DNA of 64,000 nucleotides, taken from Lepidodermella squamata (taxonomy: Eukaryota; Gastrotricha). The notes beneath the pieces are model-generated. The model was not told the DNA's origin. It did no database searches and was given only the letters and a program-made list of their open reading frames with translations. The stretch lies in contig JBLDXI010000009.1 in the NCBI GenBank assembly GCA_047495785.1, positions 868,001-932,000 of the forward strand, in the 5' to 3' direction. Shown here one piece after another: positions 1 through 13,003 of the stretch (position 1 is its first letter; each line of letters opens with the position of its first letter). Position numbers and translations under genes: made by a program.

Positions 1-58
1 TGTAAGCATTCGTTTTTATATGCACTTTGCTTCCGTGTTTTACGATGCTCTATTTCAG

Positions 59-1376
59 CCGGAGGAAATCGATCCTAAAAATGCTGGTATATTGGAGAAA
101 AAGTGGGTAGCTATCGTCCGACTATCCCGCAAAGTCATGGAGTTGGAAGCTCGCAATGCAGAGCTGCAACGAGAAAATAGTGCTGCGACAATTATGCCGA
201 CAGATGGTGTGCCATCAGTTGGGCCCCCTGGAAAACGCAATCCAGCGGAATGGATTCCTCGTCCTCCTGAGAAATTTCAGATGACTGGTCATCGAAGCAC
301 AGTTACCCGTGTTATCTTTCACCCGGTTTTTTCCTCCACGTTGGTATCTTCGAGTGAAGACTCAACGATTAAAGTTTGGGATTGTGACAATGGAGAACTC
401 GAGCGAACCCTGAAAGGGCACACTGATGCCGTTCAGGACTTGGCCTTTGATCCGGCTGGCCGAATCTTGGCTTCCTGTTCAGCAGACTTGTCCATAAAGC
501 TTTGGGATTTTCAGTCCAACTTCAATTGCATTAGAACGCTACATGGCCATGATCATAATGTCAGTAGTGTTACTTTTCTTCCACCTGCTGGCGATTTTAT
601 AGCAACATGCTCTCGCGACAAGTCCGTCAAGTTGTGGGAAGTTGCAAGTGGCTATTGTGTGAAAACTTTAACAGGTTTTTTTCAAACGAATATATTTATC
701 AGCAGGATATTAATTCTTACATGTAGGTCATACCGATTGGGTTCGATGCGTTCGAGTTAGCCCAGACAGTCGCCTGTTGGCTAGTGCTTCCAGTGACCAG
801 ACTATTCGTGTTTGGGAATTAGCTACCCGAGAGTGCCGAGCTGAATTGCGCGATCACTCAAATGTGGTCGAATGCCTAGCGTGGGCGCCTATAGATGCAG
901 CTTCTACGGAGACCCTGACATCTGCGTTGACATCTCCATCAGAAAATAGCATGAATGGAAATCAAGGAACGGAGACAAGGCATCATCAGAACGCTCCAGG
1001 TTTGCGGAATTTTAGTTGAGAGAATACTTCATACTCATGGGTTTTGTGCATTTCAGTGCATTTTCTGGTTTCCGGTAGCAGGGACAAAACTATTAAAGTC
1101 TGGGATGTGTCGCGCTCTACGTGTGTGCTCACACTATCTGGGCATGACAACTGGGTACGGAGCGTCGCTTTCCATCCACTGGCCAACGGTCGGTATCTTC
1201 TCTCGGCATCTGACGACAAAACTGTGCGAGTCTGGGATCTGAAGCAGCGGCGGCTCTATAAAACGCTAGACTCGGCCCATCAGCATTTCGTAACCACCCT
1301 TGACATTCATCGTGGTGCCCAATATGTCGCAACTGGCAGCGTGGATTTGTCTGTAAAACTGTGGGAATGCAGATGA
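59..1376 (+). CDS. PAFAH1B1: LIS1 / PAFAH1B1 dynein regulator, 3' part (5' exon lies outside the window)
   Basis: The product is a WD40 protein that binds cytoplasmic dynein and the NudE/NudC system and supports nuclear migration and spindle positioning; it is also the non-catalytic subunit of PAF acetylhydrolase Ib. Exons are 59-674, 727-999 and 1057-1376; introns are 52 and 57 bp and all joins keep frame. The first exon seen opens at a TTTCAG acceptor in the coiled coil (LEKKW, KVMELE). The family signature WIPRPPEKF follows, then seven WD repeats (for example [29 protein letters not shown]), ending in the usual KLWECR terminus. The LisH dimerisation motif must lie upstream, off the window. 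The linker between the blades encoded by exons 2 and 3 is Ser/Thr-rich and longer than in vertebrates. The family call is very secure. Confidence 0.95.
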
Positions 1377-4300
1377 TGCGTTAGATTAAACCTATAACTT
1401 TGTCAACATCCGTTTATTCGCTGGTCAATAATAATGATTATCCTCGTACACCCAGCGATCGCAATTCTTTGTTAGCGTGCTATATTTTGCTGTAGTTAAG
1501 TTTTGTTGTGATTCAAGACTTGATCCGAAATTCTAGTGGGTAGTTTGATGAAAAGTACGCAAACCTGACGTTTTTAACAAATTTTATCGCTTTCAATAGG
1601 CAGTGTTCCGATTTGCAATCTTTAGCAACATCATTTAATTTGATCTGTAGTTCATGTTGGAACTTTCGTAAAAATATTGGCGATATTGTCTCAAACTGTT
1701 GTCAAAATGCTGTTTCGAACAAACAAAATTCAAAATTTAACCGACGCGGATATTTCCTTCAACTGCTTTTCAACTACATATCTTCCCATTTTTCGCTTTT
1801 CTTCTGGTTCGTTTTTCGGAATTCGGATTCGAAAAACATTGACATTTTCAAGCAAGCTATGAATTGTAAATATATAAATACACGGCATTGATAGATTAAT
1901 GTACTACTATTTTTCTACTTTGTGTGGTGTTAATTTCATACTTTTCCTTTCACGCGCGTTTATTCTTTCGCCTACGAGACCGCTAATCAGCTTGACAGCG
2001 TTACTTCGCGCCTTACACCTCCGCGCTCTTTTTGGTCTCCATCAAGAATCAGAATGTAAATATATATTGAAATTTTGTAAATACCTCCGAATCGAACCAC
2101 GAGTGAAGCGATTTAAGTGTTGCTAATTTAGAACGTTTGATGAAAACAATCACTTGGCTTAGGTCATAAGTTCGTCCAGTCATGGTTGTCATTGAAACCT
2201 GTTTAAGGCTGCTTTTTATGTTAAGTTTTCAGCGGGAAAGCACGTATCCGTATTTCGGAGATGTGGCAATTCGAGCTGAATGTAAATAGATAGAAATTAC
2301 TCATTTTCGTTAGCACCCGTGCACGTTTGTGATAATGTTTCGCCTTATGATAGTTACAGCGCGTGATTTCGAAGTCACCTGGGATGAAATTGATTCATCG
2401 CAATAATTCTCCTTCTCAATACTGATTGAGCCAAATCAACCAGGAGCTAATCTCTCTGTGAGATTGCTCCATATGGCACGTGCGGTTGAATTTGTCCCTT
2501 GTTCAATTCTGGACTCGGTGTTCATGCGGCATCTCGACTCTAGGGTTGCTCTACCACCACTTGCGGCGCTCGATGGCGAGATAGTAAGTATAACAGCGAT
2601 GACTGCGCTTTGTTAAGGCGGAGTGATATCGTTGTTATTACTCACGCGCGTCGTTACACTCTATTTGTTGAGCTTCGCACATGCGACTACGTCCTTTTCT
2701 CGACAGCATAGGACCGTCTAATGTCGCTCCATTACCATCGCAGCGTTGCTTATTGTGCTAGATCCTCGTTGCTTGGCTGTTTATATTATAATGATTACTT
2801 ACTAATGCTGTAGAACTTGAAACTGGCCGGCAGGGTCCTGTGGGTCTTTACTTGGCTGACTCCGTGTTATCTGCTGACGCCCACTCTGCTTTTATTTGAG
2901 TTATTTTTATTCGCGTGCTCTCCACGTGTCCTCTACGAGCGCAGTTGTTGCATCGCCGCGGTGGTGTTTTCGCTTATTCGTCAGTCGTCTCGGTTAGATT
3001 TTTGGTAACCGCAGTTCCGGAATACATGAACACTTGCCGCCGTTTGTCGCTAGCCCTAGCGCCCCCTTATGTTCACTGCGAGTAGAATTGAACCCAACGG
3101 AGTAGCTGAGTGCCGGTCTCAATCATCGCTAATTTTACAGTAAGCTTAGTTTCGACTCAGAATAATCTTCAGGTTGATTATTTCATCAGCAAGGTCGATA
3201 TTTATTGTTCTGTTGCTTCGCCTTATCGTTCTGCTATCCCACGAAATCGTGCGCTATTTCTTGAAACAACATAATTGTATCTACTGTATCCGTCCTGAGT
3301 TGTTAACGTACGAAAATACCAAAAAACCATAAATTATAACAATTATTCGCTGAATATTTGCGACATGTTATATGTATAAATATTGAATATATATATGCCT
3401 ATGTATGCATCATAACGATATTGGAAAAAGTGCTATGTCAAATTTTCAGAATAATGAAAAGGAATAAAAGAAATCGATTACTGAATTTTGCGTCGTTCAA
3501 ATCATTGGCGATAAGTTTGTTGTTTGTTTATCCTTTATCCTAAAAGTGCTGAATGCTGAAGTATCAATCTCGATCAATTTTTTATTCAAAGTAGTATCTC
3601 ATCTTGAGATCAACTACAGGAAGCCCAATAATGCTTGGGTGTTACTTGCATCGAGAGTCTCGGATTCGAGGGATTCTTAGCAGAAAGCCTTTTCTTGCTA
3701 AAATATCGAACCAAGGCGTTCAGACATAAAATGTTAAGCTGTTGCGGTAATAATAGTGTAATCGGTATCGGCAGCTTCAAATTCTTCCTAAGTGCTCTCA
3801 GACTGATTTCTCGTGTTACTCGGCAGAAGAAAGAAGAAAATCGAGATATTTGTCGCATCGTGTAACACTCTTCCTAATAGCCGATGGAATGAGCAATTGC
3901 TTTTTGATTAGGTGTTTGGAGCAATATAATAAAATGGGGAGTACCTAATTATTGAAAATGAGACATAACAGTGAACGACGACGATTTCTCCTTATTTCAC
4001 AAAAACCTGACGTACTCATCTAGAGTTTGCCGTTTCCCATATAGCTAGCTACCATAATGCCAATTCAGTTTTGTGATATAATGGATGCACGAGGTTGCCA
4101 GAGACAGCCTATTTAGGTTATATAAATGTGCTGCAGTAAAATTTTCCGCTATCTGAACCATCGAAACTCATGGTTCAACTTTTTATGAAAATTAGATGTC
4201 GGAAGAACCTATATGGTAAAAGTTACCACAAGGATCGTAGACTACCGTATATCTATACTACCGTATATATACTATCGTAGCAGCCTCCTCGCAACGGTAA

Positions 4301-5639
4301 CGGACGGAGTACTTCGGTACGACAAATGTTGGGTCGCGTAAGCCAAGTTATCGCCGTAGATGGCCGTAGACACTCGGCATTGTAAAAAACACGTCTTATG
4401 TAATACCTCCACACTTCATGCCACACTTAGCCTAGCTAGCGGAAATAACAGCCAGTTGAGACAAATTTGTAGGTTCGATGTCGGTTAACAAGCGGCCCTG
4501 TGCTTAAGATGTTCACAACATCGAACTAAAAACGAAGGCGGGTGTGATGGAACCAGGTAACGGATCCTACACTGTAAAAAATACAGTTGCTTCGATTTTC
4601 GGTAGGCCCAAGTCACCCCACTTGAAGGCACTTAGGCTGAGAGGGGTGCCTTTTGACAAGGAAGAAAGGTTAAAATGAGGGGAAATTTGAGACGGTGTCG
4701 AATTTCAGCATTTTGTGTCTGCACAGCGAACCAGGTTAGTCCAAACTAATCCGACATTTTCAGATTGCTCTTAATACTGGCTCTTGGCTCTTAAAACGAG
4801 GAGTTTGGGATCATTTGATGTTCGCCGCCACATCTCACTCATTTCCTCGTTTTTACGGTCGTATGGCGCCCGGCCTCCTCCGGCCCTGCTGGGTCTCCAT
4901 GTCTGGTGGTGTTCCTGGTTTTGGCGTGGCCGCGTCGGGCGCTCCTCCTGGACGCCCCGCGCCGCCTTCGCCATGCCTATCGAGCTAGTGCTCGTGCGTG
5001 TTGGCCAGATCTCGGGCGAATTCTAAGAGTTCGTTTCGTCCTGGGATCGTTTTGCTGAAGTCGCGCCTTACATTTGCCTTACATTGGGTTTACTAACTTT
5101 GAAGAGGCGCGGAAGGCGCTTCTCGCCGCGTCTGGTCTTGCGCCGGACACCGTGTTGGCCTCGATGCAGTTTTATTCTCACCCTCACCCTGGCAAGACAG
5201 TGCGCCAGTATTATAGCGTGATGAAGAGCAGATAAATTTTCACTCAAAAGGTTAGAACTCGGCCTCTAGTGGCCCACTCTGGTGGGAGAACTTTGGGATA
5301 AAATGAAGTCCGAGAACATACGTAGCAAGCTCGCAAGCAAGTGAAAAAACTAAAGCATGCTATGAGCACGCTTGGGCAAGTCTCTTTCGCCGCAAAATTT
5401 GGCTTTTTTTTATCAGATTCATGAGTATTTATTGTTTCATCTTATAGTTAGCCCAGTTGGAATAGGGACTTTTTAGAGCTCAACAAGGCTCAAAACTGGC
5501 ATAGTTATAACAAAAAGTTACGTGCTTTTGAGCAACCAGCTCGACGTCTTCAATTTGCTATAGCTTGGATCCAACCAGGATCCCTTGAGCGAAACTTTAC
5601 AGAAATAAACTGTTTTTCATTGGCTTTCAAATTATCGGA
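1377..5639. other. Intergenic, no gene recognised
   Basis: No open frame here reads like a conserved protein and no splice-joined set is convincing. The stretch is rich in short A/T runs. A small imperfect repeat of ACTACCGTATAT occurs near 4243-4280. From about 5090 to 5230 a short frame on the plus strand (NFEEARKALLAASG and following) looks like former coding sequence and may be the gag end of the retroelement that follows, but I cannot match it. Confidence 0.4.
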
Positions 5640-6995
5640 GCTGAAATGACTGCGCTGTTTGGAAATAAACTCGGCTCAATATTTAAGCCCCATACTGTAC
5701 AAGAATGGGTAAAACACGGTATCGCTGACCCGGCCGCTATACGCCATATAGTAGCTGCCTCCTGGTCCTGAAAAAAAGGACGGTTCCCTACGTCTAGCCC
5801 ATGATCTTCGCCGTCTTAATAGCATGACTGTCGACCCTTATTTCGACGATATATCCTCGTTTCCAGCCCTAATAAAGAACATTATCCGGATCATAATGGA
5901 AAATATGCCGTAAAACAGCCAGAAATATGTTCTGCTATCCCGAGCTGTTTGAGCCAGGATATCACGATATCCGGGCTGATTTAACACAGATCATGGCTCG
6001 AAATTTCGGCAGCATTCACCCCTGTTTTTGATTTTTTCAGGATCTTCGCGTCTTTGAGCGCATGCATAAAATGAACTTGAAAATTAAGGGTTCCAAATGC
6101 CAACTTTTTCGTCGCTCCATTTTACCTATCTTGGCATGACGTGAATGAGCTTCTAACCTGCCGGTCCATACCCTACGTCTCGTCGTGGAATGCGCTATAT
6201 TCTCATCATTTCCGATCATTTTTTAGTGGCTTCACGCTGTGTGAGCCCATCCGGAAATTAAGTCTGCAACCGTGATTGAGAAATCGCTCCACTGGATCAA
6301 CAATTTCAGCAGCCATCGTGCTTTGCTCAATGACTTCATCTCCAAGCTCATCGAGGACGTGACTGATGCGTTTGCGATTCGTCGTATTAAAAGCTCCGCA
6401 TATCACCAGCAGACTAACGGTCGTTGTGAGCATTTGAATTTAGTCCTGAATAACTGCATCGCGAAATACATCGTGCCCGGCCAGCATCTCGTCAGGTGCC
6501 GCTTCGTCAAGGCCTGCTGCTCCGGCTATAATTCGTCTCACCATTCGACTCATCGCCACCCACCAGCATATCTTACGCTGGGTCACATGCCCAAATTGGC
6601 CATGGACTGGCAGTGCTCAGCTGAAAAGCCTGAGTCCCAGCCAAAACCCAGAACGAGTTGCGTGAGCATCACGCCGCAACGGCTTGTATGGCAAATTGCG
6701 TCGAGCTTTCGACGACGTTCCAACTCGTTTCCAACTCGCTCGTGCTCGTGAGAAAGAGTGCTATGATCGCAGGTCAGGAAATTGCGAACCGTTCGATATC
6801 GGCGATCTCGTCTACCTTCATGTGCCCAGTAACCGGCCCAATGTGATCCCGAAATTCGCCTCTCGCTACAAGGGTCCCTATTCCGTCGTGGCTCGAGTTT
6901 CGCCTGCTACCTACGCTATTCGCTTCTTTGATCTGTCCGGCTGTGATATCCTTGCCTATCGCAGCCGCCTCAAACTGGCCTGGTTGCGAGATTAA
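5640..6995 (+). mobile_element. Broken Ty3/gypsy-type LTR retrotransposon (pol remnants)
   Basis: Four pieces of a gypsy-type pol polyprotein lie in order but in different frames. At about 5640-5912 is the start of reverse transcriptase, with the hallmark KKDGSLR followed by DLRRLN, interrupted by a one-base shift just before it. At about 6037-6134 is the end of the palm/thumb region (VFERMHKMNLKIKGSKC). At about 6272-6480 is the integrase core around its third catalytic residue (AYHQQTNGRCEHLN). At about 6757-6995 is the integrase C-terminal GPF/Y module (GDLVYLHVP, KGPYSVV). The catalytic YxDD part of RT, RNase H and the front of integrase are missing, so the copy cannot be active. Downstream, 6996-7670 keeps long Ala/Pro-rich frames that may be the end of the element. 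I found no LTR pair. Confidence 0.85.
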
Positions 6996-8551
6996 CCCAC
7001 GGCTGACCGCTATTCGCAGGCGCAACAGTCGGCCCGTTCGTCGGCCCAAAGCCCAAAGCGCCACCAAGGCTACTGCGCCACCAGGCGCTGCGGCCAAATC
7101 GGCGCCTGCGTTGACTGCGCCGCGGCCGCCCGCCGCCTCAGCTTCGCCGTTGACTGACCTTCGCCAGACCCTTAGCCAGATTGCTCATGAGCCAACCCGT
7201 GATAACAATTTCACGACGGGTGGGTACATACTACGTAGTTTCAAACTGCCGACCTCGGCCAGTTCGGGTACTACAACGGCAAATTCTATTAGTACAACGC
7301 CGACTACAACGACCGTACCGCACGCCGTCGACGACGACGTGATTTTAACCGCCTTGAATATGCAGGTTGAGTATCAAAAGCCGAGGTAGTTCAACACGTG
7401 CTCGATTTTTGGGAAGAAACTGGGACATCGCTAGCTCCGTCACCTGGGACAAATTGAAATCGTATGTCGCCTATCTCAGAAAATGGTGTACGCCGATACC
7501 CCAGAACGGATTCGACTGTTTGTCGCAGTGGGCCACAGTGCCAGCCGTCGACCACGAAGCTGACCGCCTCGTCGATAGTAACTGGGAAACGATACTGCGC
7601 CAGGCGTGATTTGAATTACACTCATCGGCCTTTGAATGCGACGAAGATCTGCGCCAAGAAGTACTGACTGTAACCGAGTCGGACGGATTAACGCTACTTG
7701 ATCCTAATATTTCCTACCCGACTAAACACTACTAAAATATTGATAAAATCGTCGCCAGCCTGAAGGGTTCAACGATGCGTGACTAATTCAACCGAAATGA
7801 CGCTACAGCACTGCGCCTCGTCGAAAATATCGGCTCAATTAGGCCTCTTCACGCAGCTGATGAGCATCTATGTCGGAAAAATCGGCTCCTCCAACGACAC
7901 CCTACAATAATTCCGACGCTTCAAGCCCAAACAGCCTCGCAACCGCCAGAATACGAAACAACTTCGACGGCAATCCCGCTCGACTAAACCAACGAAGCGG
8001 AACCAAAACCAAAGCCGCGCAAAAAGCGCTTCTATTATTGAAATCAAATAAATCACGAAATTTTGTATATGTGTTCAGTGATCTTATTATAATAATTGTC
8101 AACGTTCTCGTTATCATTACCGATTTTTTTTGATTGCTTGCCCGTGGATGTTATCCTACAAGAAAAGAGCCTAATGCTAGCATTCGTGTTAGAAGCCGCG
8201 GGCGGGGCCGAGCTAGCCGTGGTGATTCTTAATTTTCAATTTATACGCTAATAATTGCTACATTCCGTTCCTCGTTTCATTATTCGTGATTTCACTTTGT
8301 TATCATGCCTGATAGACCTTAATAATACGTGTATTTCGCGTTATGAGCGGTCAGTTTACATCCTATAGAGCCGATATCAGCCGATTTTTAGTGGTGGAAA
8401 TATTTGGACCCGAAACGAACTGGAAACTGGTGGCTTGAACCGGCTGGGGCTTTAAATTGAGCGTGGGATAATAATTCGGCATATACGGTAATTTTTATTC
8501 AGCAAATTTACTCCAACCAACAGTGCATCAATGCCCGATCCATTTGGGTTG

Positions 8552-9440
8552 TTTTTTTATTTACCGAATATTTTTAGCTTTAATCGAAGATTAAGGCCTT
8601 GGCAGTTCATCTGTAATTTTAGTAAGTCAATGTCAGTAGTTTCGGGAAAGCATCTGGCGGATTATTCCAGGCTGTGAGGATATCATTTAGTCGTTGTGAT
8701 GGCTCGATCCCGGTACCTAGATTTCGTCGAACTGCACTTTTCCACGCGTTGACAGACGCACCTGGTATTGGTGTCGCGCAAACGAACCACGAAGCGTTCG
8801 TATATCTCTTCTTGGCTCGAGGATTTCAAACCTCGATCGCAACTGGGGTGTGCCACGGCGTGACACGATGAGTTATAAGTCATGATGACCACAAACCGCG
8901 TTTTTCAGTGGCTGTAGGTCAAAACCGGTCGCTTTGCAGAAGCGTTCTTGGACCGCCTATAACCGATCGAGTATCGTTGTGGACGCGTGAGCGTACCTCG
9001 CCATGCCGTACTCCAGGAGAGGCAGGGCATTCGTTTTAAAAGCGTTACCCAGTTGGCGATTCGACAGATACGGCCGAATTCGTAACAGCTGCGGTACAAC
9101 AGTTGATGCTCTCGCTGTCGCTCTCGCCACTTTGTAGTTGATGCATGCCTCCATCGACATTGCTGAATACAGGTTCAGGCCTAGCAGTGACATCTGGCCA
9201 GTCGTGACTTGTTCTGATCCATTTTCTTCCGATTTGGGTTAACAAGCTTTTCTTCTGCCGCATCGAAATCGGGGATATGATAACCGCGTATCAATCCATT
9301 TCTCTGGGTCCATGGAAACTCAGTGAGCCTTTGACCACCTGGTTGCTCGCTCTTCTCCCTTTGCCACATCTTCCAGCACCAGACCTCCGATGTTGAAATC
9401 ATCTGCAAACGTGTACGTCTGCGAATATGAGTAGCTGGGC
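8552..9440 (-). mobile_element. 5'-truncated LINE retrotransposon remnant, family A
   Basis: Read on the minus strand, the segment starts with the reverse-transcriptase catalytic box (YTFADD) near 9420 and continues through a broken frame to a typical post-palm region (YKVARATARAS, LPLLEYGMARYAHAS). It ends in a short conserved tail (ARCFPE, then KLQMN) and an A-rich terminus that appears as the T-run at 8552-8558. Stops and frameshifts interrupt it. The last roughly 260 bases are repeated, also on the minus strand, at 15367-15627, which fixes the 3' end of the family. Only the 3' part of an ORF2 is present, as expected for a truncated LINE insertion. Confidence 0.8.
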
Positions 9441-9479
9441 TCATTTCCGATCTGTTTCACACGGAGAAGCTGATGCAAG

Positions 9480-10470
9480 CGTATAATCTACAGCATCTAC
9501 AGCAGGAAGCAAACAACGGTCATCAATAACCAGCGATCTTCATCTATTGATGTGAACTACGGAGTGCCACAGGGCTCAGTCCTGGGCCCACTGCTTTTCT
9601 CCATCTACGTAAATGAACTGTCGTCCGTGTCTTCCGTCGTCGTCCGCAATACGCCGATGATACAACCATATACTTTTCATCGAAAAACGCCGCCGAAATC
9701 GAGAAAACCCTGCAACATGACGTGGACCTAGTAACTGGCTGGCTGAGTTCAAATAGCCTAAAAGTTAATCCGAAAAAATCTCAATTAATGGTTCTATTCT
9801 TAGCCACTCCGACCAAAAAATTACAATAAGGATCGAAAACAGCGAGATAGAAGAAACAAAGTCACTACGCCTTCTAGGATTCTCTTATTTTGACAACAAG
9901 CTTCTTATTCGTGAACAAATCGATAGCACATGCCGTAAAGCACGCAAAGGTCTATTCGCTCTACAACTCGCCTCAAAAAATGGTCTAAATCGCTCATGCC
10001 TCAAGGCTGTGGCAAATGGACTCGTGTTCTCCCATCTACAGTACTGCGACACAGTACTTGGCGAAGCGTGTAAATCCTCACTGGAACGAATGCAAAAGCT
10101 TCAAGATCGAACCATAATGAACGCGCCACAAGACGCCCCAGCTGCGCCATTGCGAAAACAACTCGGATGGTTAGATCTTCGTCAAGGAAAGCGCGACGTT
10201 CATCTGGCAACGATGATGTTCAGATGCGTCACCTAGACGCAATTACCCACTTGTTCACGAAAAAACAGCCTGCTCGGCAATTACGCAGCTCTCGACCATC
10301 TACTTAATTGTTTATTTCAACTATTTTACAATTGTCTTGACTTCCCGAAACTGCCTGATCTGACAACGCCTCTCTGCACGATTTGTTTTTTACATGCACC
10401 TTTTTCCACGTAGAGCTCTCAACATTGGGATTATGCTCGATAAATAAATGAATAAATAACTCGAAAAATT
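9480..10470 (+). mobile_element. 5'-truncated LINE retrotransposon remnant, family B
   Basis: On the plus strand the segment carries the non-LTR reverse-transcriptase signature VNYGVPQGSVLGPLLF at about 9534-9582, then YADDTTIYF after a frame break. The usual NPKKSQ region follows, and an RT C-terminal frame covers about 9989-10236 (SHLQYCDTVLGEACKSSLERM). It ends in an ATAAATAAATGAATAAATAA-type tail near 10438-10459. Its RT sequence and 3' end differ from the neighbouring family A copy, with which it lies head to head about 40 bases away. The 5' two-thirds of the element is missing and the frame is broken, so it is inactive. Confidence 0.8.
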
Positions 10471-10638
10471 TAGTGCTGAACAACATGGCCGAAGCATGAA
10501 GCCTGATTATTAGTGCTGAAACTCTGAATTCACATCCAAATAAAAGGTGTGAACAATCGCCGCAGTCGAACGAATCGGATGTATATTCTGTATATTCTGC
10601 TGGAATCCTTCTGCTAACTTCAATGCAGTCGGAAAACG

Positions 10639-10711
10639 GCCGTTTCAGATTCTAGACGCTATGAAATGCTTCCCGAGCAATTGGTTCCCGAAGCAACTGC
10701 TTCCCAAGCAG
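10639..10711 (+). repeat. Left terminal inverted repeat of the 646-bp element
   Basis: About 73 bases that pair with the right arm at 11212-11284. The outer 13 bases are identical, and mismatches are scattered further in. The inner part runs into the GAAGCA-type repeat units. Confidence 0.75.
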
Positions 10712-11211
10712 CACGCTTACAGAGCACTGCTTCTCAAGCATTGCTTCCCAATTCCCAATCAACTGCTTTCCAAGCAACTGATTCCCAAGCAATGATTGAT
10801 TGGGAAGCACTACTTTTCAAGCAAGCTGAATTTTTAGGAAATTCACTATTTAGTCCTGTTAGCGCGGGTTGTAGGCCACACGGAGCAAGGATCCGTTGCA
10901 TGATCAATCAACCGATCGATCAAGGAATTCAACGGTAATAACATAAAAAGCTAATGAAAAAATATGTTTTATTTCACATCTGAATGGAGAGCGGCTAGGA
11001 CCCAGGGCGAAAGATGAGTTTGATCGGAATTTAACAATCCAATTTTTGGCTATACTTGCGATTTCCTATTACTTATTACTTTTGTGGCTCAGCGGTGAAA
11101 AATTGCGAAACTCTGCTTGGGAAGCATTTGCTTTGGAAGCAACTGCTTCAGAAGCAGTGATTGTTACGCCATGTTTGTTTACCTGCTTGTGAAGCACTTT
11201 GCTTCTAGAGT

Positions 11212-11284
11212 AGTGATTGGGAAGCGGTTGCTTTGGAAGCAATTGCTTGGGAAGCATTTCATAGCGTCTGGAATCTGAAACGGC
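11212..11284 (-). repeat. Right terminal inverted repeat of the 646-bp element
   Basis: Reverse complement of the left arm at 10639-10711, followed directly by the second copy of the GGAAAACG direct repeat at 11285-11292. Confidence 0.75.
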
Positions 11285-11292
11285 GGAAAACG

Positions 11293-13003
11293 TACCATGA
11301 TTTTCTTTCGCAGAATAACCTGCAGCAGAAAAATATAACTTTATGTGCTCTCTTTTATAGGAGAGAATTTAATAGGATTATTAATATAAATTATGGAAAT
11401 TTGACTGGAATATATTTGTGACTTGTATTTTGCTTTTGGTGTTGGCAAAAAATCTTCAAAAAAATCTTTTAAAAACAATCTCTTCAAAAACATGGCGAAA
11501 TACTGATGTACGACTTGTTTGAACAGGCCAAATACGGCGGCGCCATAAGATGGTTACTTGCGCCTTGGAAGGAGCTCATTTCCCTTCAGATACGTGCTCA
11601 CTTCTCCCTTCATTGGGAACGATTCGGATTGCTCATTGGGATACCTTAATCGGCTATTGGGAGAAATTGCCTTATACGATACGACAAATACATACCAAGC
11701 AGTTATTTAGACCATACATATTATGTAACATGTAAATTAGACTGAAGCCTTCTCCTGTATTCAAGACCCCGCTCCCCGCTACCTGCTGCGTCCATTAAAA
11801 GGGCTCGGTAGTTTATTGTAAAAACAATGATCCGACTGATACTAAGTAACAGTTTGCCTATAGACGCGGGTATTTACATTTAACTAATTCTTTCTGTGCA
11901 AATGATTATTTATGATTTTGCATGAGTCTTTTATCGTTGAAATGACGATGTCGCACATGAGTGACTGCGGTAGTTCGAGACGTTTAATTTAATGGTGTAA
12001 TTAGTAGTTTACGATTGGTACAAATTGTACACTATTCGACATGACCAAAGCTAGAGGCCTGAAACCTAGAATTCTAGGCTAGAATCATCATTTTTCACAC
12101 TTCATTCTTGTTATTCATTTTTGAGTAGCTTCACGGCCCAAGCGATGTCCGGAAGTCTTTTGGAGAGCAGTGAAATGTTTTCAAAACATAAACACATCAA
12201 CAACAACTACTACTACTGCATCCAAACGCGAACTAAGCATTTAAGTATTTAAGGTTAGGGAGTTGATTTTTTGGCCTACCTGCTTTCCTCCTCATCCTGC
12301 GGAGCAAGCTTCTCATCCATGGTTTGTCGAGTGCTACACTAGCGCCTGGGACGAGAACGCCCGGCCATTCCTCCTGGGCAAAAGCTATCACCTCATGAAG
12401 TTCGTTGCGCCGAAGAACTAGCAAACAAACAACTCTATCGATCTATATACATAAAACCGTGAATATTCGCTAATCATCTTATGAGCACTTGGCATATTAT
12501 ACAGATGGGAGATTCGCCCTAAGTTAGCCCTAATTTTAGTGTCAATTTCCTCAGGTCCGGTGCGCAGTAAGCAATTTGAGCGCGGGAATCAGTGAATGAG
12601 GTGAATTTTTCTTATATAAATCGACACGGTTTATTAGGCTTGCCTTAACGAGCAAAATCTCAAGTTGAAGCCAACGGATTTTGAGTGAACTGGGGCATAA
12701 TGTCGGATAGGATGCCGGAATTTATGCATGGGAGCCTCACATGATACCTTATGGAATTATCCGAAATTTTTACCGATTATTTACAGAAAGCTGAAATCAA
12801 GAAAACGTTGCGGTCTAATCAGTACGATTTTAATGTGGGGCATTTTCTTATCTGTAGCGTCACTTGTATTCGCTAATTATATGGATTTTATGATGTTTCA
12901 TGAAGCTTCTTATGCATGCGTTGCTCTGATCCTTTGAGATAATTTCCTGAAGGACTGAACCAGATTCAAAATTAATTTTTGCTAATTTTTTAGGCATAGT
13001 AAA
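11293..13003. other. Intergenic, upstream of the tetraspanin
   Basis: No recognisable coding sequence. A 69-aa frame at 12728-12937 has two hydrophobic stretches but no splice context or family likeness, and I treat it as chance. The last bases carry a TTTTTTAG acceptor-like site at 12986-12993, just ahead of the tetraspanin start. Confidence 0.4.

Larger units (their letters stand above)
10639..11284. mobile_element. 646-bp non-autonomous inverted-repeat DNA element with internal GAAGCA repeats
   Basis: The two ends are reverse complements: GCCGTTTCAGATT at 10639 and AATCTGAAACGGC ending at 11284. By hand alignment about 73 bases of each end match at roughly 90 percent. An 8-bp direct repeat, GGAAAACG, flanks the element at 10631-10638 and 11285-11292, as expected for a target-site duplication. 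Inside each arm are many copies of a degenerate GAAGCA/TGCTTC unit with a period of about 15 bases. No transposase frame is present. The 8-bp duplication suits hAT-, Merlin- or P-like families; a 9-bp reading (CGGAAAACG) would suit Mutator-like elements. The superfamily is therefore open. Confidence 0.8.

Noticed and set aside
4000-8600. LTR pair for the gypsy remnant
   Set aside because: I compared the flanks by eye and found no direct repeat of useful length; a dot plot would settle it.
12728-12937. 69-aa plus-strand frame with two hydrophobic stretches
   Set aside because: No splice context, no family likeness, and the AT-rich sequence readily gives hydrophobic codons.
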